Assembly (NCBI GenBank): GCA_016870235.1
Contig: VGCB01000021.1
Span: 1 to 12,461, forward strand
From: Actinomycetota bacterium
Lineage (GTDB): Bacteria; Actinomycetota; Thermoleophilia; Gaiellales; Gaiellaceae
Length of the DNA stretch: 12,461 nucleotides
Reading direction: 5' to 3'
Shown: positions 5,665 to 12,461 of the stretch, one piece after another
Layout of the letters: each line of letters opens with the position of its first letter
Position numbering within the stretch: position 1 is the first letter of the stretch
Notes under the pieces: generated by a model
Databases searched by the model: none
What the model was told of the DNA's origin: nothing
What the model saw: only the letters and a program-made list of their open reading frames with translations
Program-made: the position numbers and the translations under genes

Positions 5665-6713
5665 GCGCCGTCGCCACCGAGGAGGCGAAGGGCGGCGCGC
5701 CGCGCGACGACCTCGTGCTGTCCGTCCGCGACCTCCGGACGGAGTTCAGCTCCCGGGAGGGGCCGGTGCAGGCCGTGCGCGGCGTCTCGTTCGACCTCCG
5801 CCGCGGCGAGAAGCTCGCGGTCGTCGGTGAGTCGGGCTGCGGCAAGTCGGCGCTCGCGCTCTCGATCCTCGGCCTGATCGAGCCGCCCGGTCGCGTCGTC
5901 GGCGGGGAGGTCCGGCTCAACGGGCGCGTGATCTCGGGCCTCTCCGACCGGGAGCTCCAGGCGATCCGCGGGAAGGAGATGTCGCTCGTCTACCAAGACC
6001 CGCTGACCGCGCTCGACCCGGTGAAGACGATCGGCAGCCAGATTGCGGAGGTCGTCCGGAAGCACGCGCCGGTGAGTCGCAAGCAGGCCCGGGCGCGGGC
6101 GGTGCAGCTGCTCGAGGAGGTCGAGGTGCCGAACGCGGCCCGGCGGCTCGACGACTACCCGCACCAGTACTCGGGCGGGATGCGACAGCGGGTGATGATC
6201 GCGATCGCGCTCGCCAACGATCCGCAGCTCCTGATCGCGGACGAGCCGACGACCGCGCTCGACGTGACGACGCAGGCGCAGGTGCTCGACCTGCTCGAGC
6301 GGCTCGTCGAGCGTCACGGCGCCTCGGTGATCCTGATCACCCACAACCTCGGGATCGTGGCCGAGTTCTGCGACGCCGTCCGGGTCATGTACGCCGGCCG
6401 CTTCGTCGAGCGGGCAGGCGTCCACGATGCCTTCGCTCGCCCCGTGCACCCCTACACCGAGGCGTTGCTCGCGTCGGTGCCGCGACCCGAACGCCTCCAG
6501 TACGGGCCGCTTCCCTCGATTCCCGGCCTGCCGCCGAACCTCGCGCGGATCCCCGCCGGCTGCACGTTCGAGGCGCGGTGCCCCGTCGGTCGCGGGCGCG
6601 AGGTCTGCCGGACGGTCGAGCCGCCCGACGCCCGAGTGGAGGGCGCGGCGGGGCCGGTCGTGGCGGCGTGTCACTTCGCGGACGAGCGGCGCTCGGGGAC
6701 GGCGCCCGCATGA
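5661..6713 (+). CDS. dppD: Peptide-type ABC transporter ATP-binding protein, DppD-like
   Basis: Cytoplasmic ATPase that powers import, 350 residues. Walker A is GESGCGKS (56-63), the Q-loop glutamine is Q112, the signature is SGGMRQ (171-176), Walker B is LLIADEP (190-196) with catalytic E195, and the switch histidine is H228. The C-terminal oligopeptide-transporter extension has HPYTEALL (263-270) and four cysteines, C301, C307, C316 and C337, in the spacing that holds an iron-sulfur cluster in some DppD-type proteins. All ATPase residues are present. The ATG overlaps the permease stop (ATGA), and the stop overlaps the next ATPase start in the same way. It is expected to pair with the following gene as a heterodimer. 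Confidence 0.95.
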   Translation: MSAVATEEAKGGAPRDDLVLSVRDLRTEFSSREGPVQAVRGVSFDLRRGEKLAVVGESGCGKSALALSILGLIEPPGRVVGGEVRLNGRVISGLSDRELQAIRGKEMSLVYQDPLTALDPVKTIGSQIAEVVRKHAPVSRKQARARAVQLLEEVEVPNAARRLDDYPHQYSGGMRQRVMIAIALANDPQLLIADEPTTALDVTTQAQVLDLLERLVERHGASVILITHNLGIVAEFCDAVRVMYAGRFVERAGVHDAFARPVHPYTEALLASVPRPERLQYGPLPSIPGLPPNLARIPAGCTFEARCPVGRGREVCRTVEPPDARVEGAAGPVVAACHFADERRSGTAPA

Positions 6714-7768
6714 GCACCGTCGCTGCGCCGCCGCTGCCCGGGCTCCGACCGGGGCTCGACGACGCGCTGCTGCGGGTGGAGGCGGTGACGAAGACGTTCA
6801 CGAGCGGGGGCTCGAGGCTCGCGCGCCGTCCGCCGCTCCAGGTGCACGCGGTCTCCGAGCTCTCCTTCGACGTCCGCCGCGGCGAGACGTTCGGGCTCGT
6901 CGGCGAGTCGGGCTGCGGGAAGTCGACGGCCGCCCGCTGCATCCTGCGGCTCGTCGAGCCCACCGCGGGCCGGGTCGTCCTCGGCGACGTCGACGTCGGC
7001 TCCCTCGACCGCGAGGCGCTCCGTCGCCTGCGGCGGAACGCGCAGATCGTCTTCCAGGATTCGACCGCCTCGCTCAACTCGCGCATGTCCGTGCGGTCGA
7101 TCGTGCGGGAGCCCCTCGACATTCACGGGATCGGCACGCCCGAGGAGCGCGACGCGCTCGTGGCGGAGACGCTGGGTCTCGTCGGGATCGCGCCGGAGCA
7201 GGTCGATCGCAAGCCGCATGCGTTCTCGGGCGGCCAGCGCCAGCGGATCGGGATCGCCCGTGCGCTCGTGCTCCATCCCGAGCTCCTCGTCCTCGACGAG
7301 CCCGTCTCGGCGGTCGACGTCTCGCTGCAGGCGCAGATCCTCAACCTCCTCCGCGAGCTGCAGGAGCGGCTGGGGCTGACCTACCTCGTGATCGTCCACG
7401 ACCTCGCGGTGGCGGAGTACTTCTGCGACCGCCTCGCCGTCCTCTATCTCGGGCGTGTGATGGAGATCGGCGACCGCGAGCAGCTCTTCGAGTCGCCGCT
7501 TCATCCGTACACGGTCAGCCTCCTCGCGGCGGCGCCGGTGCCCGACCCGGCCGTCGAGTCGCGCCGGAAGCGGATCATCCTCCGCGGCGAGGCGCAGGAG
7601 ACACCGGACATGTCCGTCGGCTGCGCCTTCCGCGCACGGTGCCCGATCGGCGCCGATCGCCCGGTCTGCGCCTCGGAGCGGCCGCCGCTCGCGGAGAGCG
7701 AGACCGGGCACTGGCACGCATGCCACTTCCCGGGCGAGCTGACCACGGCGACCTCGAAGAAGGAATAG
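6710..7768 (+). CDS. dppF: Peptide-type ABC transporter ATP-binding protein, DppF-like
   Basis: Second ATPase, 352 residues. Walker A is GESGCGKS (65-72), the Q-loop glutamine is Q116, the signature is SGGQRQ (173-178), Walker B is ELLVLDEP (191-198) with E197, and the switch histidine is H230. The C-terminal extension has HPYTVSLL (265-272) and cysteines C305, C311, C320 and C338, so both ATPases of this importer keep the four-cysteine set. The segment QDSTASLNSRMSV after the Q-loop corresponds to the usual QDPxxSLNPRM of this family, with both prolines replaced. ATG 6710 overlaps the preceding TGA. The 40-nt gap to hyuA holds no terminator, so transcription probably continues. Confidence 0.94.
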   Translation: MSTVAAPPLPGLRPGLDDALLRVEAVTKTFTSGGSRLARRPPLQVHAVSELSFDVRRGETFGLVGESGCGKSTAARCILRLVEPTAGRVVLGDVDVGSLDREALRRLRRNAQIVFQDSTASLNSRMSVRSIVREPLDIHGIGTPEERDALVAETLGLVGIAPEQVDRKPHAFSGGQRQRIGIARALVLHPELLVLDEPVSAVDVSLQAQILNLLRELQERLGLTYLVIVHDLAVAEYFCDRLAVLYLGRVMEIGDREQLFESPLHPYTVSLLAAAPVPDPAVESRRKRIILRGEAQETPDMSVGCAFRARCPIGADRPVCASERPPLAESETGHWHACHFPGELTTATSKKE

Positions 7769-7787
7769 CGTCTACCCGTAACGACAC

Positions 7788-7795
7788 GGAAGGAG
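7788..7795 (+). promoter_or_regulatory. Ribosome binding site GGAAGGAG with unusually long spacer before hyuA
   Basis: GGAAGGAG is a strong anti-16S match but lies 13 bases from ATG at 7809, longer than the usual 5-10. No other start codon in the frame lies at a better distance. The wide spacing may lower hyuA translation. Confidence 0.6.
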
Positions 7796-7808
7796 CACGA
7801 GTCAGAGC

Positions 7809-9833
7809 ATGGCGACCAGGCTTGGCGTGGACGTGGGAGGGACGTTCACAGACCTCATCTTCTACGACGACGAGACCGGCGAGGTACGGCTCGGCAAGGA
7901 GCCGACCACGCCCGCGGCACCCGAGGAAGGCGTGCTCGCGGCGATCGCCGCTACCGTCCCCGACGACCGGCTGCCGGTCGCGAAGTACTTCCTCCACGGG
8001 ACGACCGTCGGCCTCAACTCGCTGCTCACCCGCACGGGGGCGGTGGTCGGGCTCCTGTGCACACGGGGCTTCCGCGACGTCCTCGAGATGGCCCGCGGCG
8101 ACCGCGCCGAGCCGTACAACCTCTTCTGGCGCCAGTCGGAGCCGCTCGTCCCGCGCCGGCGCCGGCTGCCGGTGACGGAGCGCATCCTCTTCGACGGCAC
8201 CGTCTCCACGGCCTTCGAGCCGGATGGGGTGCACGAGGCGCTCGCGGTCTTCCGCGAGGAAGGCGTGACCTCCGTCGCCGTCGCGTTCCTCAACGCGTAC
8301 GCGAACCCCGCCCACGAGCTGGCGGCGGCGCAGGCGCTCCGCGACGCCGGCTGGAACGGGGAGATCTCCCTCTCGCACCAGGTCTCCGGCGAGTACCGCG
8401 AGTACGAGCGGACGTGCACGACGGTGATCGACGCGTACGTCCGTCCGCGCATGACGACCTACCTTCGCGCGCTCGAGGGCCGCCTCCGCGACGCCGGGTT
8501 CGCCGGCACCGCGATCGTGACCCGCTCGGGCGGCGGCGCGATGACTTTCGAGGAGGCCGAGGGCCGGCCGTTCGAGACGATCATGTCCGGCCCCGTCGCC
8601 GGCGCCGAGGGCGCGGGCGAGCTGGCCCGCTCGCTCGGACTCGGCGACGTGATCACGGCCGACGTCGGCGGCACGAGCTTCGACACCTGCCTCGTCACCG
8701 GTGGCCGCGCGCAGCTGATGTACGAGGGTGAGGTGGAGGGCCTCCCTGTCCAGAGCCCGTGGGTCGACGTCCGCTCGATCGGCGCCGGCGGCGGCTCGAT
8801 CGCGTACGTCGACGTGGGCGGCCTGCTCCGCGTCGGGCCGGCGAGCGCGGGCGCCGTTCCCGGCCCGGCGTGCTACGGGCGAGGAGGTACGAGCCCGACG
8901 GTGACCGACGCGGCGCTCGTGCTGGGCATGCTCGGCCACGGCGTGCTGGCGAGCGGGCTCGTGCTCGATCGCGCGAAGGCCGAGGAGGCGCTCGCGCCCC
9001 TGGCGGAGCGGCTCGGGTTCACGGCCGAGCAGACGGCGCGCGGGATCATGACGATCGCGGCGGCGAACATGGCCGGCGCGATCCGTGAGATCACGATCGA
9101 GCGCGGCCAGGACCCGCGGCGCGCACGGCTGATGCCCTTCGGCGGCGCCGGCCCGCTCTTCGGGACGCTCCTCGCCGGCGAGCTCGACGTCGAGGAGATC
9201 GTGGTGCCGCCGTACGCGGGCAACTTCTCCGCCTGGGGCCTGCTCGGCTCCGATCTCACGCAGACCGCGGCCCGGACGCGCATCACCCGGCTGTCGGACG
9301 AGGCGCTGCCCGTTCTCGACGGCGTGCTCGAGGAGCTGTTCGCCGTCATCGACGCCCGGTCCGCCGGGCGGGAGGTGACGCGCGAGATCGCCTTCGACAT
9401 GCGCTTCGTCGGGCAGGAGCACACCCTGACGATCCCCGTCGCGGGCGAGGGCTCGATCGCCGCCACCGCCGCGGAGATCGAGGTGCGGTTCCGCGAGGAC
9501 TACGAGCGGACGTTCGACCACCTGCTCGACGAGACGCCGGAGATCGTCTCCGTCCGCGCCACGGCGCGGACGGCGCTCGCACGGCGGGGCGGCGAGCGCC
9601 TCGCCACGCCCGACGTCGTCCACGCGGAGGAGGGCAGGATCGACGCCTGGTCGTTCGCCCGCGGCGAGCGGATCCCGTTCCGGATCCTCGACCGGGCAGC
9701 CGTCGACGAGGAGGGCGTCGAGGGCCCCGCGATCCTGCTCGAGGAGACCGCGACCACGTACGTGGACGCCGGCTACCGCGCCCGTCGCGGCCAGGGCGGC
9801 GTCCTCGTCCTCAACAACGCCAAGGGAGCCTGA
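7809..9833 (+). CDS. hyuA: Hydantoinase/oxoprolinase family protein, subunit A
   Basis: ATP-using subunit of a HyuAB-type enzyme, 674 residues, a normal length. The family opens cyclic amides such as hydantoins or 5-oxoproline; relatives form acetone and acetophenone carboxylases. Visible marks of the actin-like ATPase fold: GVDVGGTFTD (6-15), HGTT (63-66), SGEYREYERT in the N-terminal domain, the MSGPVAGAEGA block (259-269), ADVGGTSFD (284-292), GAGGGSIA (325-332), and GGAGPL (445-450) followed by the VVPPYAGNFSAWG motif. In the family GGAGPL is commonly followed by histidine; here it is followed by F451. The C-terminal third is shorter in motifs but has MRFVGQEHTL, which fits. It follows the DppF-like ATPase by 40 nt, and its stop is 1 nt from the hyuB ATG, so the subunits are probably made together. 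The exact substrate is not readable. Confidence 0.93.
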   Translation: MATRLGVDVGGTFTDLIFYDDETGEVRLGKEPTTPAAPEEGVLAAIAATVPDDRLPVAKYFLHGTTVGLNSLLTRTGAVVGLLCTRGFRDVLEMARGDRAEPYNLFWRQSEPLVPRRRRLPVTERILFDGTVSTAFEPDGVHEALAVFREEGVTSVAVAFLNAYANPAHELAAAQALRDAGWNGEISLSHQVSGEYREYERTCTTVIDAYVRPRMTTYLRALEGRLRDAGFAGTAIVTRSGGGAMTFEEAEGRPFETIMSGPVAGAEGAGELARSLGLGDVITADVGGTSFDTCLVTGGRAQLMYEGEVEGLPVQSPWVDVRSIGAGGGSIAYVDVGGLLRVGPASAGAVPGPACYGRGGTSPTVTDAALVLGMLGHGVLASGLVLDRAKAEEALAPLAERLGFTAEQTARGIMTIAAANMAGAIREITIERGQDPRRARLMPFGGAGPLFGTLLAGELDVEEIVVPPYAGNFSAWGLLGSDLTQTAARTRITRLSDEALPVLDGVLEELFAVIDARSAGREVTREIAFDMRFVGQEHTLTIPVAGEGSIAATAAEIEVRFREDYERTFDHLLDETPEIVSVRATARTALARRGGERLATPDVVHAEEGRIDAWSFARGERIPFRILDRAAVDEEGVEGPAILLEETATTYVDAGYRARRGQGGVLVLNNAKGA

Positions 9834-9834
9834 G

Positions 9835-11556
9835 ATGCTCGGTGAGCCTGTTGTCTACCGTGCCGGCCGCAGCTCGACCGGCAGTGCCGCCGAGGCGGAC
9901 CCGGTCACCACCGAGGTCATCCGCCACGGCCTCAACTCGGCTGCCGAGGCGATCAAGCGGACGCTCGTCCGCACCTCGATGTCGCCGATCATCTACGAGG
10001 TCCTCGACTTCGCGGCTGCGATCTACGACCGCGAGAACCGGCTCCTCGCCCAGGCGCCGAGCCTGCCGCTCTTCATGGGCACGCTCAGCTTCTGCATCGA
10101 GGCGGCGGTGGACGAGGTCGGCGGCCCGGAGGCGCTCGACCCGGGCGACATCATCCTCGTCAACAGCCCGTACAAGACGGGATCGCACCCGCAGGACGCC
10201 GCCGTCGTCATGCCCGTCTTCCTCTCCACGGGCGAGCTCGTCGGCTACACCGCGATCAAGGCGCACTGGCTCGACATCGGCGCCAAGGAGATCTACTGCA
10301 CCGACACGATCGACGTGTACCAGGAGGGGACGATCTTCCCGGGCGTCAAGCTCTACCGCAAGGGCGAGCTCGTGACCGACATCATGAAGATGGTCCACGC
10401 GAACTCGCGGCTCGCGCGGCTCGTCACCGGCGATCTCGCGGCGCAGGTGGCGGGCGTGCGCATCGGCGCGCGCGAGCTCGTCCGGCTGATCGAGCGCTAC
10501 GGGCAGGAGACGTTCTGGAACTGCGTCGAGCGCATGTACGACCACGGCGAGACCGTCGTCCGCGGCTACATCGAGAAGCTGCCCGACGGTCGCTACGTCG
10601 GGCACGGCGTCATGGACGACGACGGGATCACGGACGACCAGATCCCGTTCGAGGTCGTGCTCGAGATCGAGGGCTCCACCGCGCGGCTCGACTTCACGAA
10701 CGCGCCGGAGGCCCGTCGCGGGCCGGTCAACTGCCCGATCGCGACGACCGTGTCGGCGGCGCGCGTGATCCTGACGATGCTCGCCGGCGGCGGCGAGGCG
10801 CCGAACGAGGGCCACTTCCGCCCGATCGAGGTGGTGACCCGGCCGGGCTCGATGTTCCACGTGCTGCCGCCGTCCCCCTGCTTCCTCTACGGCTGGCCGG
10901 CGATGCAGGCGACCGAGGCGGTGCTGCAGGCCGTCTCCGAGGCGGCGCCGGAGGCCGTCTGCGCCTGCTCGGGCGGCGACCTCTGCGCCGCGCTCTGGTA
11001 CGGCACCCGCGAGGCGACCGGCGAGTTCTGGGGCGACGGGTCGCCACACCCCGTCGGCCAGGGAGCGTCGATCCACGGCGACGGGCAGAGCTCCCGCCTG
11101 CACCACATCGAGGCGGCGACGCGATTCTCGCCCCTCGAGGTGTGGGAGGCGAAGAACCCGTGGATGATGGACCGGTGCGAGCTCGCGACCGACTCGGGCG
11201 GCCCCGGCCGGAACCGCGGTGGCCTGGGCCCGGACATGGCCTTCCGCTTCCTCGAGGACACGTACACGATCTCCACGATCGAGCGCGTCAAGAACGCGCC
11301 CTGGGGGCTCGCGGGCGGCCTGCCGGCACGGCCGAACGGCGGCCACATCCGCTTCCCCGACGGCACCGAGCGGTTGATCGGCAAGGGGACGGGCGTCTTC
11401 CTCCCGAAGGGCACCGTGTTCACCTTCCACTGCGGCGGCGGCGGGGGCTACGGGCCGCCGTCCGAGCGCGAGAAGGACAGGGTGCTGGCGGACGTTCGCG
11501 AGGGCTATGTCTCGGAGGAGAAGGCGAGGGAGCACTATCCCCACGCCTTCGAGTAG
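9835..11556 (+). CDS. hyuB: Hydantoinase/oxoprolinase family protein, subunit B
   Basis: Partner subunit of HyuA, 573 residues. The N-terminal block DPVTTEVIRHGLNSAAEAI through RTSMSPIIYEV (22-56), PGDIILVNSPY (103-113), KAHWLDIGAKE, the YQEGTIFPGVKLY segment (162-174), GDLAAQVAGVRIGA (199-212), SGGPGRNRGGLG (454-465) and GGGGGYG near 534-540 identify the HyuB family. The ending VLADVREGYVSEEKA is also typical. The AHWLDIG plus TDTIDVYQEG version suggests the subgroup that differs from classical AHHADIGG hydantoinases. A cysteine group CACSGGDLC (C376, C378, C384) stands out and might bind metal. AGGGAG at 9823-9828 is 6 bases before the ATG. The 3' end overlaps the likely start of the dipeptidase gene by 50 bases. 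Confidence 0.93.
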   Translation: MLGEPVVYRAGRSSTGSAAEADPVTTEVIRHGLNSAAEAIKRTLVRTSMSPIIYEVLDFAAAIYDRENRLLAQAPSLPLFMGTLSFCIEAAVDEVGGPEALDPGDIILVNSPYKTGSHPQDAAVVMPVFLSTGELVGYTAIKAHWLDIGAKEIYCTDTIDVYQEGTIFPGVKLYRKGELVTDIMKMVHANSRLARLVTGDLAAQVAGVRIGARELVRLIERYGQETFWNCVERMYDHGETVVRGYIEKLPDGRYVGHGVMDDDGITDDQIPFEVVLEIEGSTARLDFTNAPEARRGPVNCPIATTVSAARVILTMLAGGGEAPNEGHFRPIEVVTRPGSMFHVLPPSPCFLYGWPAMQATEAVLQAVSEAAPEAVCACSGGDLCAALWYGTREATGEFWGDGSPHPVGQGASIHGDGQSSRLHHIEAATRFSPLEVWEAKNPWMMDRCELATDSGGPGRNRGGLGPDMAFRFLEDTYTISTIERVKNAPWGLAGGLPARPNGGHIRFPDGTERLIGKGTGVFLPKGTVFTFHCGGGGGYGPPSEREKDRVLADVREGYVSEEKAREHYPHAFE

Positions 11557-12461
11557 TCCACTGGTCGTCGACGGGCACACCGACCTGCTCCTCGAGCTCG
11601 TCCACCGCTCGGGCGAGGAGCGGCCGTTCGCCACCCACTGGCTGCCGAAGCTCGCGACGGGAGGCGTCGGCGTGCAGGTGTGTCCGGTCTACGTCGACGT
11701 GCCCGACCTGCCCGACCTCGCGCTGCGGCGCGCGCTCGGGCAGGTCGCTGCCTTCCATCGAGCGGCGCGCGAGTGCGCCCGCGACGTCCTCGTCGTGCGG
11801 GAGCGGGGCGACCTCGACCGCCTCGACGGCCGGATCGGCCTGCTGCTCGCGCTCGAGGGCGTCGAGCCGCTCGGGTACGACCCGGCGCTCGCCGACGTCT
11901 TCTGGGAGCTGGGCGTGCGGATGGTGTCGCTGACCTGGAACCGGCGCAACCCGTTTGCCGACGGCGCGGGCGAGGCGGTCGACGGCGGCCTCTCCGAGCT
12001 GGGCCGGACGCTCGTCCGCCGTCTCGCCGCGCTCGGCGCTGTCCTCGATCTCGCGCACGCGTCGGAGCGGACGTTCGCGGACGTCCTCGCGGAGGCGCCG
12101 GAGGCGACCGTCGTCGTCAGCCACGCCAACTGCCGCGCCGTCGTCGCCTCCCCGCGGAACCTGAGCGACGACCAGCTCCGCGCGCTCGCGGCGCGCGGAG
12201 GCGTCGTCGGCGTGCTCGCGCATCCGTTCGTCCTCTCGGCGCCGACGATCGACGCGCTCGTCGACCACGTCGATCACGTCGTCGCCACGGTCGGCCTCGA
12301 CCACGTGGCCCTCGGCGGCGACTTCATGGCGCAGATCGTCGAGTCGGGCGCGGTGGCGAACGAGATCCCGCTCGCGCTGATGCCGGCCGGGATGGGGATC
12401 GGAGCGGCGGTCGCGGGGCTTCGCGGGCCGGAGGACTACCCTGCGCTCGCGGCGGCGCTCC
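11507..12461 (+). CDS. M19 family membrane-dipeptidase-like metallopeptidase, 3'-truncated by window edge
   Basis: 318 residues are visible and the C-terminus is missing. This zinc-type dipeptidase family splits dipeptides, including cysteinyl-glycine and some D-amino-acid forms. All expected metal ligands are present: H24 and D26 in VDGHTD, E117 in LLALEGVE, H184 in DLAHASE and H206 in VVSHANCR. Further marks are GGVGVQVCPVYV (52-63), LTWNRRNPFADG, the SPRNLSD segment (215-221), and LDHVALGGDF with D272. The usual DFDG is DFMA here. ATG 11507 is the only in-frame ATG before the conserved part, but it lies inside hyuB and gives an odd arginine-rich start (MSRRRRRGS). CTG at 11561, just after the hyuB stop, is an alternative. 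No signal peptide follows the start, so the enzyme is probably cytoplasmic and acts on imported dipeptides. Confidence 0.88.
   Translation, partial: MSRRRRRGSTIPTPSSSPLVVDGHTDLLLELVHRSGEERPFATHWLPKLATGGVGVQVCPVYVDVPDLPDLALRRALGQVAAFHRAARECARDVLVVRERGDLDRLDGRIGLLLALEGVEPLGYDPALADVFWELGVRMVSLTWNRRNPFADGAGEAVDGGLSELGRTLVRRLAALGAVLDLAHASERTFADVLAEAPEATVVVSHANCRAVVASPRNLSDDQLRALAARGGVVGVLAHPFVLSAPTIDALVDHVDHVVATVGLDHVALGGDFMAQIVESGAVANEIPLALMPAGMGIGAAVAGLRGPEDYPALAAAL

Noticed and set aside
6427..8175. A 582-residue plus-strand frame across the ATPase and hyuA genes
   Set aside because: It is a shadow frame with arginine-rich sequence spanning three real genes in other frames.
7575..9623. A 682-residue open frame on the minus strand opposite hyuA and the DppF-like gene
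   Set aside because: Its product is arginine- and glycine-rich with no family motif, and the opposite strand encodes clear HyuA and ATPase motifs. Long antisense frames are expected in GC-rich DNA.
1..12461. CRISPR arrays, tRNA or rRNA genes, insertion sequences and attachment sites
   Set aside because: Scanning by eye found no regularly spaced long repeats, no tRNA-like cloverleaf with the conserved GGTTCGAATCC-type arm, and no transposase or integrase motifs.

Overview
The window is very GC-rich (by eye about 70%) and densely coded on the + strand. GC-ending codons dominate, there are many GTC/CTC/GAC codons, and genes are joined by 4-base start/stop overlaps. This suggests a high-GC actinobacterium, possibly of the Thermoleophilia type; that placement is an inference from composition and gene style, since no marker gene is present. 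No tRNA, rRNA, CRISPR array, insertion sequence or phage gene was seen.

Left part (1-1910): two class V (cysteine-desulfurase-fold) PLP enzymes in tandem. The first is cut by the window edge and broken near its C-terminus by an exact 7-bp tandem duplication (402-415). Removing one copy restores a family-like ending that stops at 453. The second (563-1873) is intact, with a PLP lysine (K213) and a SufS-like cysteine (C353). Between them lies a short AT-rich island (454-562) with a perfect palindrome and three GAAGT motifs spaced exactly 18 bp apart, probably a regulatory region. Two GC-rich hairpins at 1873-1910 close this part.

Main part (1911-12461): one long apparent operon. After a weak candidate promoter and a structured leader come a family 5 solute-binding protein (2062-3663), two Dpp/Opp-type permeases (DppC-like then DppB-like, the reverse of the usual order), two Dpp/Opp-type ATPases (DppD-like, DppF-like), hydantoinase/oxoprolinase subunits A and B, and a metal-dependent M19 dipeptidase cut by the right edge. 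Only the 73-nt gap between the binding protein and the first permease holds strong RNA structure: a 14-bp hairpin and a competing 7-bp hairpin that shares five bases with it. The permease and ATPase genes overlap by 4 bases at each junction. hyuA follows after 40 nt, hyuB after 1 nt, and the dipeptidase reading frame probably starts inside hyuB.

Taken together, the operon looks like an import-and-hydrolyse module. A peptide-type ABC importer brings in a small amide or peptide, HyuAB opens a cyclic amide (hydantoin, 5-oxoproline or similar) using ATP, and the M19 enzyme splits a dipeptide in the cytoplasm. The substrate cannot be read from the sequence. Salvage of pyroglutamyl- or glutathione-like compounds is one testable idea. 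The gene families are all known; what deserves a second look is the broken aminotransferase, the spaced motifs in the AT-rich island, the switch-like hairpins after the binding-protein gene, and the specific gene combination.
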